NCBI GenBank assembly: GCA_948435975.1 | Contig: CAOJHG010000124.1 | Span: 1 to 6,706, forward strand | Reading direction: 5' to 3' | DNA length: 6,706 bases | From: an uncultured Oscillibacter sp. | GTDB taxonomy: Bacteria > Bacillota > Clostridia > Oscillospirales > Oscillospiraceae | Shown: one piece after another, positions 1 through 5,783 of the stretch | Position numbering within the stretch: position 1 is the first letter of the stretch | Layout of the letters: every line of letters starts with the position of its first letter | Made by a program: the position numbers and the translations under genes | Notes under the pieces: generated by a model | Seen by the model: the letters and a program-made list of their open reading frames with translations, nothing else | Databases searched by the model: none | What the model was told of the DNA's origin: nothing

Positions 1-886
1 TGGCCACAACGAAAACCGGCAGAGCCAGGACGCGGTTTGTAACGATTTGGTCCACTTTATCAGAGGTGGAGAGGCTGTGCTTCGCCGCTTTCTTCTTCAC
101 GGCCTTGCCCACGACGCCGCTGATGTACGCATAGCGCTGGTTGGTAATGATGGATTCCGCGTCGTCGTCCAGCTCCTTCTCGCAGTCGGTGATATGTTCC
201 TCCAGGTGAGCGGACAGGGACGCATCCAGCTTCATTTCCTCCAGGACCTTTTCATCCCGCTCGAAGACCTTGATTGCATACCAGCGGAGATAGCGTCCAT
301 CCACCTTGCCCTGAATGGATTCCTCAATATGGGCCAGGGCGTGCTCTACGCTTCCGGTGAAGACATGGGGAAGCTCTCCCGCCCGCTTGGACTGGGCCGC
401 AGAGACAGCCCTTTCCGCAGCCTCCATACCGCCCTCGCCCTTCAGCGCACTCATTTCCATCACCTGGCAGCCCAGCGCACCGCCCAGCTTTTCCAGATCG
501 ATGGCGTCTCCGTTCTTCCGCACCAGGTCGATCATGTTCACGGCCACCACCACCGGCAGGCCCAGCTCGATCAACTGCGTGGTCAGGTACAGGTTGCGCT
601 CGATGTTCGTACCGTCCACAATATTCAGGATGGCGTCGGGCTTCTCGTTGACCAGATAGCTCCGTGCCACCACTTCCTCCAGTGTGTAAGGAGAAAGGGA
701 ATAAATGCCGGGCAGGTCCTGGATCACCACATCCTTGCGGCCCTTCAGTCGGCCCTCCTTTTTCTCCACCGTGACGCCGGGCCAGTTGCCGACATACTGG
801 TTAGAACCGGTCAGGCTGTTGAACAGGGTGGTTTTGCCGCAGTTCGGGTTGCCTGCCAGCGCAATTTTGATATCTTTTCCGTCCAT
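1..886 (-). CDS. feoB: Ferrous iron transport protein B, N-terminal part (cut by window edge)
   Basis: FeoB is the inner-membrane Fe(II) transporter, with an N-terminal G-protein domain fused to a membrane permease. The 295 codons visible cover only the cytoplasmic part. The G motifs are clear: G1 GNPNCGKTT at residues 12-20, the conserved GNWPGVTVE stretch with the G2 threonine near 33-41, G3 DLPG at 57-60, G4 NMID at 117-120, and G5 SALKG at 146-150. A helical GDI-like segment follows. The last visible residues, TNRVLALPVFVVA, match the lead-in to the first permease helix, so the channel lies beyond the left edge. The start is ATG at 886, with an AGGGAG ribosome site about 9 bases upstream; the ATG at 891 is out of frame. 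It is the third gene of an feoA-feoA-feoB set, 92 bp after the second feoA. Identity is very secure. Whether the full gene is intact cannot be seen. Confidence 0.97.
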   Translation of the reverse strand, partial: MDGKDIKIALAGNPNCGKTTLFNSLTGSNQYVGNWPGVTVEKKEGRLKGRKDVVIQDLPGIYSLSPYTLEEVVARSYLVNEKPDAILNIVDGTNIERNLYLTTQLIELGLPVVVAVNMIDLVRKNGDAIDLEKLGGALGCQVMEMSALKGEGGMEAAERAVSAAQSKRAGELPHVFTGSVEHALAHIEESIQGKVDGRYLRWYAIKVFERDEKVLEEMKLDASLSAHLEEHITDCEKELDDDAESIITNQRYAYISGVVGKAVKKKAAKHSLSTSDKVDQIVTNRVLALPVFVVA

Positions 887-906
887 CTCATTTTCTCCCT
901 TCAAGG

Positions 907-922
907 GTTATTTGCAGCTAAC
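907..922. promoter_or_regulatory. Weak candidate operator before feoB (GTTAT-N6-CTAAC)
   Basis: GTTAT at 907-911 and CTAAC at 918-922 form an imperfect version (one mismatch) of the GTTAG-N6-CTAAC repeat seen at the feoA and DUF3793 promoters. The spacing is the same. On the minus strand, TTCAAA at about 931-926 and AATAAC at 909-904 could make a poor promoter overlapping it. This site is only suggestive, because a single imperfect repeat can occur by chance. Confidence 0.3.
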
Positions 923-932
923 TTCTGATTTG

Positions 933-952
933 AAAAAAGGCGCGGGGAGCCT
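933..952 (-). terminator. Weak hairpin with U-run in the feoA-feoB gap
   Basis: Read on the minus strand, AGGC (952-949), a 7-base loop and GCCT (941-938) are followed by a run of T at 938-933. The stem is only 4 bp, so it is at best a weak attenuating site between the second feoA and feoB. It could be chance. Confidence 0.2.
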
Positions 953-978
953 GTGGAACCACTAAGCTCACCAGCGCA

Positions 979-1200
979 TCAGCGGACCTCGATCATCTCC
1001 GCGTCCATTTTGCGGATGGAAAGCTCATAGCCGCGCACGTTCAGCTCAATGGGGTCCCCCAGAGGCGCCACCTTCCGCACGAAGATCTCTACGCCTTTTG
1101 TAATGCCCATGTCCATGATCCGCCGCTTCACCGGCCCCTCTCCATGGAGCCGCGCTACTGTCGCCGTCTCTCCGACCTTTACATCTTTCAGCGTCTTCAT
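979..1200 (-). CDS. feoA: FeoA family protein (second copy)
   Basis: A 73-residue protein, the usual size of a single-domain FeoA. FeoA is a small cytoplasmic SH3-like protein that acts with FeoB in Fe(II) uptake. The family signature is present: KRRIMDMGITKGVEIFVRKVAPLGDP at about residues 25-50, then ELNVRGYELSIRKMDAEMIEV, the C-terminal beta strands. The start is ATG at 1200, with a perfect AAGGAGG nine bases upstream. That ribosome site abuts the stop codon of the preceding feoA (TAAGGAGG), and the two genes are only 14 bp apart, so they are cotranscribed and probably translationally linked. It differs clearly in sequence from its neighbour, so this is not a recent duplication. The split of roles between the two FeoA proteins is unknown. 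Confidence 0.93.
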   Translation of the reverse strand: MKTLKDVKVGETATVARLHGEGPVKRRIMDMGITKGVEIFVRKVAPLGDPIELNVRGYELSIRKMDAEMIEVR

Positions 1201-1214
1201 CCTCTTCTTCCTCC

Positions 1215-1427
1215 TTAAATCATGATTCGGTTGGCCATCGACCGGTCCAGGGCAACCCGGCTGTCCTTCACCTGTACGATGAGGTTCCCCGCAATCTCGC
1301 TCACAACCCTTACATCGCTGTCCACTACGAAGCCCAACTCCGCCAAATGCTGACGCACCTCGTCCTTCCCGGTGATTTTACGAATCGTGACTGTCTCGCC
1401 TGTTTTCGCCATCGTTAAAGGCATCAT
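1215..1427 (-). CDS. feoA: FeoA family protein (first gene of the feo operon)
   Basis: A 70-residue FeoA-domain protein. Its core is HLAELGFVVDSDVRVVSEIAGNLIVQVKDSRVALDRSMANRIMI, where the LAELGF turn and the DSRVALDRSMANRI strand are typical of FeoA and the related C-terminal domains of DtxR-type regulators. It is the promoter-proximal gene of the operon, 14 bp before the second feoA. ATG codons at 1427 and 1424 are both possible starts. A GGGGAGGG ribosome site lies 5 bases from the first and 8 from the second, so the second is slightly better spaced. It is predicted to assist or regulate the FeoB GTPase/permease. It lacks the DNA-binding domain of a DtxR-type repressor, so it is not itself the regulator. 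Confidence 0.92.
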   Translation of the reverse strand: MMPLTMAKTGETVTIRKITGKDEVRQHLAELGFVVDSDVRVVSEIAGNLIVQVKDSRVALDRSMANRIMI

Positions 1428-1487
1428 GCCGCCCTCCCCGCTTTCTGGCCGTTTTTTCTCTATTGATGGAAAAGCTGGAAATCAATG

Positions 1488-1503
1488 GTTAGCAAAAGCT
1501 AAC
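1488..1503. promoter_or_regulatory. Operator-like inverted repeat downstream of the feoA promoter
   Basis: A perfect repeat, GTTAGC-AAAA-GCTAAC, lies about 10-25 bases after the predicted feoA start of transcription. It shares the GTTAG-N6-CTAAC form with sites at 2327-2342 and 2385-2400. Eleven bases at its left (CAATGGTTAGC, 1483-1493) are repeated inverted at 1531-1541, so the promoter is bracketed by matching arms. Position and repetition favour a repressor site. The half-sites resemble those in DtxR-type metal-repressor boxes, although the spacing differs. Confidence 0.65.
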
Positions 1504-1519
1504 TCTTCTCTAAGGAGGT

Positions 1520-1548
1520 AGTTTACCATGGCTAACCATTGCTGTCAA
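1520..1548 (-). promoter_or_regulatory. Promoter of the feoA-feoA-feoB operon
   Basis: On the minus strand, TTGACA at 1548-1543, a 17-bp spacer and TAAACT at 1525-1520 match the vegetative sigma-A pattern, with a perfect -35 and a 4/6 -10. An A-rich upstream segment beginning GGTAAAAAA (about 1581-1573) resembles an UP element. Transcription would start near 1513, giving a leader of about 86 bases. The same layout occurs at 2410-2438. Confidence 0.75.
1521..1536. promoter_or_regulatory. Imperfect operator-like repeat overlapping the feoA promoter
   Basis: GTTTAC-CATG-GCTAAC has two mismatches from the symmetric repeat but the same N4 geometry as the site at 1488-1503. It covers the -10 box and most of the spacer, where a bound repressor would block RNA polymerase. 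Its centre is 33 bp from the perfect site, about three helical turns, so two dimers could sit on the same DNA face. Confidence 0.5.
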
Positions 1549-1599
1549 GAGTTTCTTCACATTTTGTTTCAATTTTTTACCGCCGTCCCCCTTCCCGCC

Positions 1600-1647
1600 C
1601 GGAAAAGAGAAGCGGCCCCTGTGCGGAATGGCGGCCGCACAAGGGCC
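1600..1647 (-). terminator. Probable terminator after the DUF3793 gene
   Basis: A 13-bp stem pairs 1614-1626 with 1635-1647 around an 8-base loop. The only non-Watson-Crick pair (1619/1642) becomes a G-U wobble in minus-strand RNA, so the helix is continuous in that direction. It is followed by the pyrimidine-rich CTTCTCTTTTCC at 1611-1600. It lies about 100 bases past the DUF3793 stop and before the feoA promoter, so it should separate the two transcripts. The U-tract is interrupted, so efficiency is uncertain. Confidence 0.6.
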
Positions 1648-1698
1648 ATGAGAGGGGAAAAAGGAGATAAGGCGGAAGCAAAAGTTGGAAACGTCCGG

Positions 1699-1739
1699 TT
1701 CCCTTTCACAGCCGCACTCCACAAGGCGGCAAAAGGGAA
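1699..1739 (-). repeat. Inverted repeat just after the DUF3793 stop codon
   Basis: TTCCCTTT at 1699-1706 pairs with AAAGGGAA at 1732-1739, and GCCGC at 1711-1715 pairs with GCGGC at 1726-1730, leaving a small asymmetric internal loop. No T-run follows in either direction. It could be a 3'-end protecting hairpin in the DUF3793 mRNA rather than a terminator. Confidence 0.4.
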
Positions 1740-1747
1740 TCGCTCGG

Positions 1748-2302
1748 CTATGCGGGGATCAACTGAACAATCCGCTCCCCCTGTTGAAAGCGCTCCATCC
1801 ATTCTGCCGTACAGCAGCGGTAGCAGGCGAAGCGCTGCTGGGCGGCCTGGGGATCTCCATAGGCTTTCCAACAGCCGCAGCAGGTGTAATTCTGCCCATG
1901 ATGCTCCATAAAGCCCTCAACGTCCTCCAAGGGGTAGCCCAGGAAAACGCCGATCTCATGGGGGAACTCCTCATCCCGGCAGAGCCGCTGGCTGAGCTGT
2001 TCTAAAAGAGAGCCGCAGCCACGGTCCATCCGGTAGCCCATCCGCTGCAAGAAGTCCTGGTTGGACGGCTCCGCGAGGATCTGACGAAGCCATCCCGCAC
2101 GGTACAGGTAGATCAGACAAGCGCCCGTCCGCGTCCAGGTCTTCAGCACCCGAAGCGCAATGCCAAAGGGGGCCAGCTCCCTCGCCCATGGAAGCAGAGA
2201 GAGCGTTTCCTCCCCCTGCCAGCGGAACAGGCTCGCCGGCTTCACCCCTGCCAGCGTTGGCGCACACTGCTCCACCAGTGCCGCTTCAAAAGTCCGTTCC
2301 AT
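1748..2302 (-). CDS. DUF3793 family protein
   Basis: A 184-residue soluble protein recognised as DUF3793, a family of unknown biochemical function found mainly in Clostridia. Typical features are the N-terminal FEAALVEQCAPTLAGVKPASLF (residues 5-26) and the motif FPHEIGVFLGYPLEDVEGFMEH (113-134). The C-terminal third is cysteine-rich: C141, C142, C144, C160, C163 and C164 in the pattern CCGC-N15-CYRCC, which could bind a metal or iron-sulfur group (inference). No signal peptide or clear membrane helix is seen. The start is ATG at 2302, with GGAGG about 8 bases upstream; the stop is TAG. It lies upstream of the feo operon on the same strand, behind its own promoter, which carries the same type of operator repeats. 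That suggests an iron-linked role, but no reaction can be assigned. Confidence 0.85.
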   Translation of the reverse strand: MERTFEAALVEQCAPTLAGVKPASLFRWQGEETLSLLPWARELAPFGIALRVLKTWTRTGACLIYLYRAGWLRQILAEPSNQDFLQRMGYRMDRGCGSLLEQLSQRLCRDEEFPHEIGVFLGYPLEDVEGFMEHHGQNYTCCGCWKAYGDPQAAQQRFACYRCCTAEWMERFQQGERIVQLIPA

Positions 2303-2322
2303 ACCGCTGTCCTCCGTTTCCT

Positions 2323-2346
2323 GGCAGTTAGTTTCACCTAACTGCC
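2323..2346. promoter_or_regulatory. Operator-like inverted repeat in the DUF3793 leader
   Basis: GGCAGTTAG (2323-2331), a 6-base loop and CTAACTGCC (2338-2346) form a perfect repeat with 9-bp arms. Its core is GTTAG-N6-CTAAC. It ends about 20 bases upstream of the start codon. In RNA it would also fold as a hairpin close to the ribosome site, so it could act at the DNA or RNA level. The repeated core favours protein binding to DNA. Confidence 0.55.
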
Positions 2347-2349
2347 CGT

Positions 2350-2381
2350 TCTAAAAGAAGGCCGGAACTCCGGCACTTCTT
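2350..2381 (-). terminator. Terminator-like hairpin in the DUF3793 leader
   Basis: In minus-strand RNA, 2381-2376 pairs with 2360-2355 and 2374-2370 pairs with 2365-2361, around a 4-base loop. This is an 11-bp stem with a single bulged base (2375). The 3' arm runs into CTTCTTTTAG, a short U-run. It lies between the DUF3793 promoter and its start codon. It may be the terminator of the argS transcript, for which no better one is seen, or an attenuator in the DUF3793 leader. Confidence 0.5.
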
Positions 2382-2384
2382 GTA

Positions 2385-2400
2385 GTTAGCCTTCGCTAAC
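2385..2400. promoter_or_regulatory. Operator-like inverted repeat at the DUF3793 transcription start
   Basis: A perfect GTTAGC-CTTC-GCTAAC repeat begins about 10 bases after the -10 box and covers roughly +3 to +18 of the predicted transcript. It has the same arms and spacing as the site at 1488-1503. This position is well suited to repression by blocking polymerase. Confidence 0.65.
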
Positions 2401-2409
2401 CGCAAATAT

Positions 2410-2438
2410 AAATTACCACACTCTCCGATGATTGTCAA
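2410..2438 (-). promoter_or_regulatory. Promoter of the DUF3793 gene
   Basis: On the minus strand, TTGACA at 2438-2433, a 17-bp spacer and TAATTT at 2415-2410 form a sigma-A-type promoter with a perfect -35 and a weak -10. The upstream DNA begins GGTAAAAAAATGAAAA and ends CTC directly before the -35. The feoA promoter has a closely similar arrangement, with its A-tract 11 bp (about one helical turn) further away. The predicted start is near 2403. Confidence 0.65.
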
Positions 2439-2542
2439 GAGGGTTTTTCATTTTTTTACCGTCGTTCACCACGGTCCCCTGTACAGGAATTTTCTGCCTC
2501 ACAGGAAAAGGAGCAGACCCGCAGGCCCGCCCCTTATAAAGC

Positions 2543-4288
2543 TCACATTCTCACAGGCGCATCCACACCGATGAGCCGCAGTCCGTTCCGCAGCACCAGC
2601 CGGGCGCCGTCCGCCAGCTTCAGCCGCGCCAAAGCCAGATCACGGGCCTCCTGCCGGATGTGGCACGCGGTATAGAAGCGGTGGAAGCATCCCGCCAGTT
2701 CCTGGAGGTAGCGGTTGATATAACTGGGGTCGTAGTCCCGCGCCGCCGTCCGCACCGTATCCGGGAAAACCGCAAGCTGCTTGATGAGGCTTCGCTCTGC
2801 CTCCGCCGTCAGCAGGCTCAGGTCCGTTTCCCCGCAGGCGGATACCGGCAGGCCCTCCTTCGCCAGCTTTTCCACCAGGGAGCAGATCCGGGCGTGGGCG
2901 TACTCCACATAATAAATGGGATTTTCCGCATCCTCCCGCACCGCCAGACCCAGGTCAAAATCCATCTGCGTATCCGGCTTGGCGTTGAAAAACCACCTGG
3001 CCGCGTCCACCGGCACTTCGTCCAGCAGGTCGGACAGGGATATGGCCTTGCCGGTCCGCTTGCTCATAACCACCGGTTTCCCATCCCGCAGCAGCTTCAC
3101 CAACTGCATCAGCACAATGTCCAGCTTCCCGGAGCCGTCCAGCCCCAGCGCGTCCAGTGCCCCCTTCAGCCGCGCCACATGCCCATGATGGTCCGCGCCC
3201 CCGATGTTGATGACCCGGTCGAAGCCTCGGACGGCGAACTTGTTGCGGTGGTAGGCGATATCGGCGGCAAAGTAGGTGTAAAACCCGTTAGCCCGGCGGA
3301 GCACATCATCCTTTAAGTCCAGCTTTTCAATGTCAGCTTCCTTCTTCCCGGCCTTCCGCATGTTCTCCCGAATGATGTCCGCCGTCCGCAGCCAGAGCGC
3401 GCCTTCCTTCTCATAGGTCCAGCCTCGCTCTGTCAGAAGGTCCGCCGCCGCCGCCACTGCATTGCTGTTGTGGAGGGCGGACTCGTAAAACCAGGTGTCA
3501 TACTCGATCTTGTACCGCTGGAGGTCGCGCTTCATCTTCGGCAGATTCACGGAGAGACCGTATTCCGCCATAGCGCTCATCCAGTCCTCCTCACTGGTCC
3601 CGCCGGGAAATTCACCTGCCTGCGCCAGAAATCCTTCCGCCAGCTCCCAGATATCGCCGCCCTTGTATCCGTCCTCGGGAAAGGGGTAGTTATCCTCACC
3701 GGCGGTCTTCTGCATACAGCGGGCGAAAATGGAACGGGCAAATTTGTCAATCTGGTTTCCCGCGTCGTTCACGTAAAATTCCCGGCTGACCTCCGCTCCG
3801 CAGGCCGCCAGCACAGACGCCAGGGTATCGCCCAGAACACCGCCCCGGGCATTTCCCATGTGCATGGGGCCGGTGGGGTTGGCGGAGACGAATTCCACCA
3901 TAATGCGCTGGCCTTTCAAGGTGTCGGAGGTCCCGTAGTCCTCCCCCTCATCCTCGATGGCGCGAAGAACGTCCTGATACCAGCCGCTGTTCAGCCGGAA
4001 GTTCAGGAAGCCCGCCCCGGCAATCTCCGCAGAATCGAAGCTGCTGCCTGTCAAGTCCAGATGGTCCAGCAGGGTCTGGGCAATGACTCTGGGGGGCTTG
4101 CGCAGGGCCTTTGCCGCCGCCAGGGCCACGGTGGTGGTAAGGTCGCCGTTAGCTGCGTCCCGCGGGATCTCTACAGGAACGCCGGGGATCTCCGCATGGG
4201 GCAGGGTTCCATCCTCCACCGCCGCCCGGTAGGCCTGGAGAACCAGAGACACTGCCTGATCCTTGGCGCTTTGCATCAGATTTTTCAT
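2543..4288 (-). CDS. argS: Arginine--tRNA ligase
   Basis: Cytoplasmic class I synthetase that charges tRNA-Arg with arginine using ATP. From the chosen start it is 581 residues, normal for the family. The N-terminal tRNA-recognition domain spans roughly residues 1-110. The HIGH-type motif ANPTGPMHMGN is at 136-146, and the KMSKS-equivalent MSKRTG at 408-413. The anticodon-binding DALR domain covers about 460-581 and ends in the typical GLRLIGVDAPVRM. I chose ATG at 4288 (MKNLMQSAKDQ) because it matches the usual N-terminus. An in-frame ATG at 4363 would add 25 residues unlike the family. The ribosome site is mediocre (GAGG about 13 bases upstream). It follows ywiB by 93 bp and is probably cotranscribed with it. 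TATACT at 4333-4328 lacks a -35, so a separate promoter is not supported. Confidence 0.96.
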   Translation of the reverse strand: MKNLMQSAKDQAVSLVLQAYRAAVEDGTLPHAEIPGVPVEIPRDAANGDLTTTVALAAAKALRKPPRVIAQTLLDHLDLTGSSFDSAEIAGAGFLNFRLNSGWYQDVLRAIEDEGEDYGTSDTLKGQRIMVEFVSANPTGPMHMGNARGGVLGDTLASVLAACGAEVSREFYVNDAGNQIDKFARSIFARCMQKTAGEDNYPFPEDGYKGGDIWELAEGFLAQAGEFPGGTSEEDWMSAMAEYGLSVNLPKMKRDLQRYKIEYDTWFYESALHNSNAVAAAADLLTERGWTYEKEGALWLRTADIIRENMRKAGKKEADIEKLDLKDDVLRRANGFYTYFAADIAYHRNKFAVRGFDRVINIGGADHHGHVARLKGALDALGLDGSGKLDIVLMQLVKLLRDGKPVVMSKRTGKAISLSDLLDEVPVDAARWFFNAKPDTQMDFDLGLAVREDAENPIYYVEYAHARICSLVEKLAKEGLPVSACGETDLSLLTAEAERSLIKQLAVFPDTVRTAARDYDPSYINRYLQELAGCFHRFYTACHIRQEARDLALARLKLADGARLVLRNGLRLIGVDAPVRM

Positions 4289-4381
4289 GGTATTTTCAAA
4301 ACCTCGTTTCTCTGGAAGTGTAGTATAAGCTCTTGCCGGAAAGTTTCCCCATGACGGAAGCATATCCTGTTCCGGTCAATT

Positions 4382-4858
4382 TTAATGCTTCCGCCGCACC
4401 CGGATTTTAAAGCTGTTCCGTCCCGCAACGGTGTGTTCCACAGCGATGGAATAATGAATCTCCATCAGCCCGCCCCGCTCGGACAGCGTGTGGTGCAGGC
4501 GGCTGGTCTGAACGTCGATGGACAGCTCTCCATAGGGCGTCTCGTACAGGGATGTATGCTGTCTTCCCGCCTCGAAGACCATCTGCGAATTTACGCCCCC
4601 CGCCCGGGTCAGGATCACCTGCGGCCCCCGTACCTCAAAAGTGGTGGTCGTTCCCTCCATGCCGGTCAGCTCGCTTTCCTCATAGCTCAGGCGCAGGCCG
4701 TCCCCGGTGACCTCCATGGTGCCTTCTGTCATCAGCTCCACACTGTCCGGGTCCACGTCGTCGTAAAACTGCTTTCCCTGGATGTAGAGCATTACCGGCA
4801 GTTTCTCTTCACTGCTCTCCGTCCCCTCTGTGGGGGCCCAATCGTCAATACCCGTCAA
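4382..4858 (-). CDS. ywiB: DUF1934 / YwiB-like beta-barrel protein
   Basis: Small calycin-like beta-barrel protein of the DUF1934 family, unknown in function and commonly next to argS in Firmicutes. Family landmarks include SVELMTEGTMEV, YEESELTGMEGTTTTFEV, LTRAGG, SQMVFEAG and YETPYGELSIDVQTSRL, ending in a basic KIRVRRKH. The start is not obvious. The first in-frame ATG (4792) falls inside the first beta strand (PVMLYIQGKQ) and has a poor ribosome site. TTG at 4858 has GGGGAGGG six bases upstream and gives 158 residues, with a short extra N-terminus. That start overlaps the end of murI by 14 bp, which implies translational coupling. Family assignment is firm; the start is inferred. Confidence 0.85.
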   Translation of the reverse strand: MTGIDDWAPTEGTESSEEKLPVMLYIQGKQFYDDVDPDSVELMTEGTMEVTGDGLRLSYEESELTGMEGTTTTFEVRGPQVILTRAGGVNSQMVFEAGRQHTSLYETPYGELSIDVQTSRLHHTLSERGGLMEIHYSIAVEHTVAGRNSFKIRVRRKH

Positions 4859-5660
4859 TGTCAACCCTCCCCGCAACGTGTTGTAAGTCCTCTTGCAGAA
4901 ATATAGAAGCAATGCGTTTGAAGTCCTCCGCCTGGTCGCTGACGAAAAAGGACGCGTCTCCCTGCCTGCCTTCCGGCGCACGGAGTCCCTGAGCGTTCAG
5001 GAGGCGCTTGAATGCAAAGGCGGACTCCTCGCTGGCGGATACCAAGGTCACTCCCGGGCCGCAGATGTCCGCAATCAGCTCCTCCAGCAAGGGATAGTGG
5101 GTGCAGCCCAGGATCAGCGTGTCGATTCCCTGGGCCAGCAGGGGCGTCAGATATTCCCGGGCCACTGTCTCAATGACCACATCTCCCCTGCGGAACCGCC
5201 CATTCTCCACCAGGGGCACGAACAGCGGACAGGGCTTGCACAGGACCTCTACCGCTGGGTCCAGCCGGTGCAGCGCCGCCTCATAGGCCCCGGAGCGGAC
5301 GGAAGCCAGCGTGGCGATCAATCCAACCCGCCGGTTCCGCGTCACCTCCGCTGCCCGCTGGCAGGTAGGCTCCACCACGCCCACAATGGGAAGGTCGTTT
5401 TCCGCCTGAAGCGCCCCCAGAGACGTGGTGGACACCGTGCCGCAGGCGATGAGCACGGCCTTCAGGTCCTGAGAGCGAAGGAATGCCAGGTCCTGCCGGG
5501 CGTACTTCAGCAGCGTCTCCCGGGAGCGCCCTCCATAGGGGACCCGGGCGGTGTCGCCGAAGTAGACCAGGGATTCCTCCGGAAGAATGCGCCGCAGCAC
5601 CTGTACCGCTGTCAGCCCTCCCAGTCCGGAATCAAACACGCCGATGGGCCGCATATCCAT
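4845..5660 (-). CDS. murI: Glutamate racemase
   Basis: Cytoplasmic cofactor-independent racemase that makes D-glutamate from L-glutamate for peptidoglycan. At 271 residues it is a normal length. The active-site motifs are in order: GVFDSGLGG at 7-15 (Asp10, Ser11), YFGDTARVPYGGRS at 33-46, ACGTVST at 72-78 with catalytic Cys73, and GCTHYPLL at 185-192 with catalytic Cys186 and His188. Both cysteines of the two-base mechanism are present, so it should be active. The CGT in place of the common CNT after the first cysteine is a variant I believe also occurs in other Clostridia. ATG at 5660 has GGGGAG 8 bases upstream. It is the first gene of the murI-ywiB-argS cluster, transcribed from a promoter at 5721-5749. 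Confidence 0.95.
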   Translation of the reverse strand: MDMRPIGVFDSGLGGLTAVQVLRRILPEESLVYFGDTARVPYGGRSRETLLKYARQDLAFLRSQDLKAVLIACGTVSTTSLGALQAENDLPIVGVVEPTCQRAAEVTRNRRVGLIATLASVRSGAYEAALHRLDPAVEVLCKPCPLFVPLVENGRFRRGDVVIETVAREYLTPLLAQGIDTLILGCTHYPLLEELIADICGPGVTLVSASEESAFAFKRLLNAQGLRAPEGRQGDASFFVSDQAEDFKRIASIFLQEDLQHVAGRVDIDGY

Positions 5661-5720
5661 AACCGCCGCTCCCCTTTCCTCATTCTCCCGGGCAGATGTT
5701 CCTCCCGTTCTGAGCTATAT

Positions 5721-5749
5721 ATTATACTATGAGACTTGGTTCCCCGCAA
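5721..5749 (-). promoter_or_regulatory. Promoter of the murI-ywiB-argS cluster
   Basis: On the minus strand, a perfect TATAAT at 5726-5721 lies 17 bp after TTGCGG (5749-5744, a 3/6 match to the -35 consensus). The predicted start is near 5714, giving a leader of about 54 bases. It faces away from the promoter at 5784-5812, making a compact divergent region with no inverted repeat that clearly links the two. Confidence 0.65.
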
Positions 5750-5783
5750 GACAGATTTTAGCCTTTTTGCCCGCTTTTTTATG

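Noticed and set aside
47..928. A long rightward open frame opposite feoB.
   Set aside because: The opposite strand encodes FeoB with all G motifs. The rightward product is a high-GC antisense shadow with no family features.
1528..1911. A rightward frame starting ATG at 1528 with a perfect AAGGAGG site nine bases upstream.
   Set aside because: It runs through the feoA promoter, a terminator hairpin and then antisense to the DUF3793 gene. Its protein is low-complexity, rich in Arg, Ser and Ala, and resembles no family. The AAGGAGG is most likely a coincidence within the feoA leader.
2456..2487. Small palindromes after argS (an ACCGT/ACGGT stem and CCTGTACAGG).
   Set aside because: Neither is followed by a T-run in the direction of argS transcription, so they do not support a terminator, and I see no repeated motif linking them to a regulator.
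4328..4333. TATACT upstream of argS as a separate promoter.
   Set aside because: No acceptable -35 hexamer lies 16-18 bp upstream, so cotranscription from murI explains expression better.
2660..4354. Long rightward frames opposite argS.
   Set aside because: argS is complete on the minus strand with its HMGN and MSKRTG motifs. The rightward products are His/Gly/Gln-rich antisense shadows.
4385..5732. Rightward frames opposite ywiB and murI.
   Set aside because: Both minus-strand genes are recognisable families, and the rightward products look like antisense translation.
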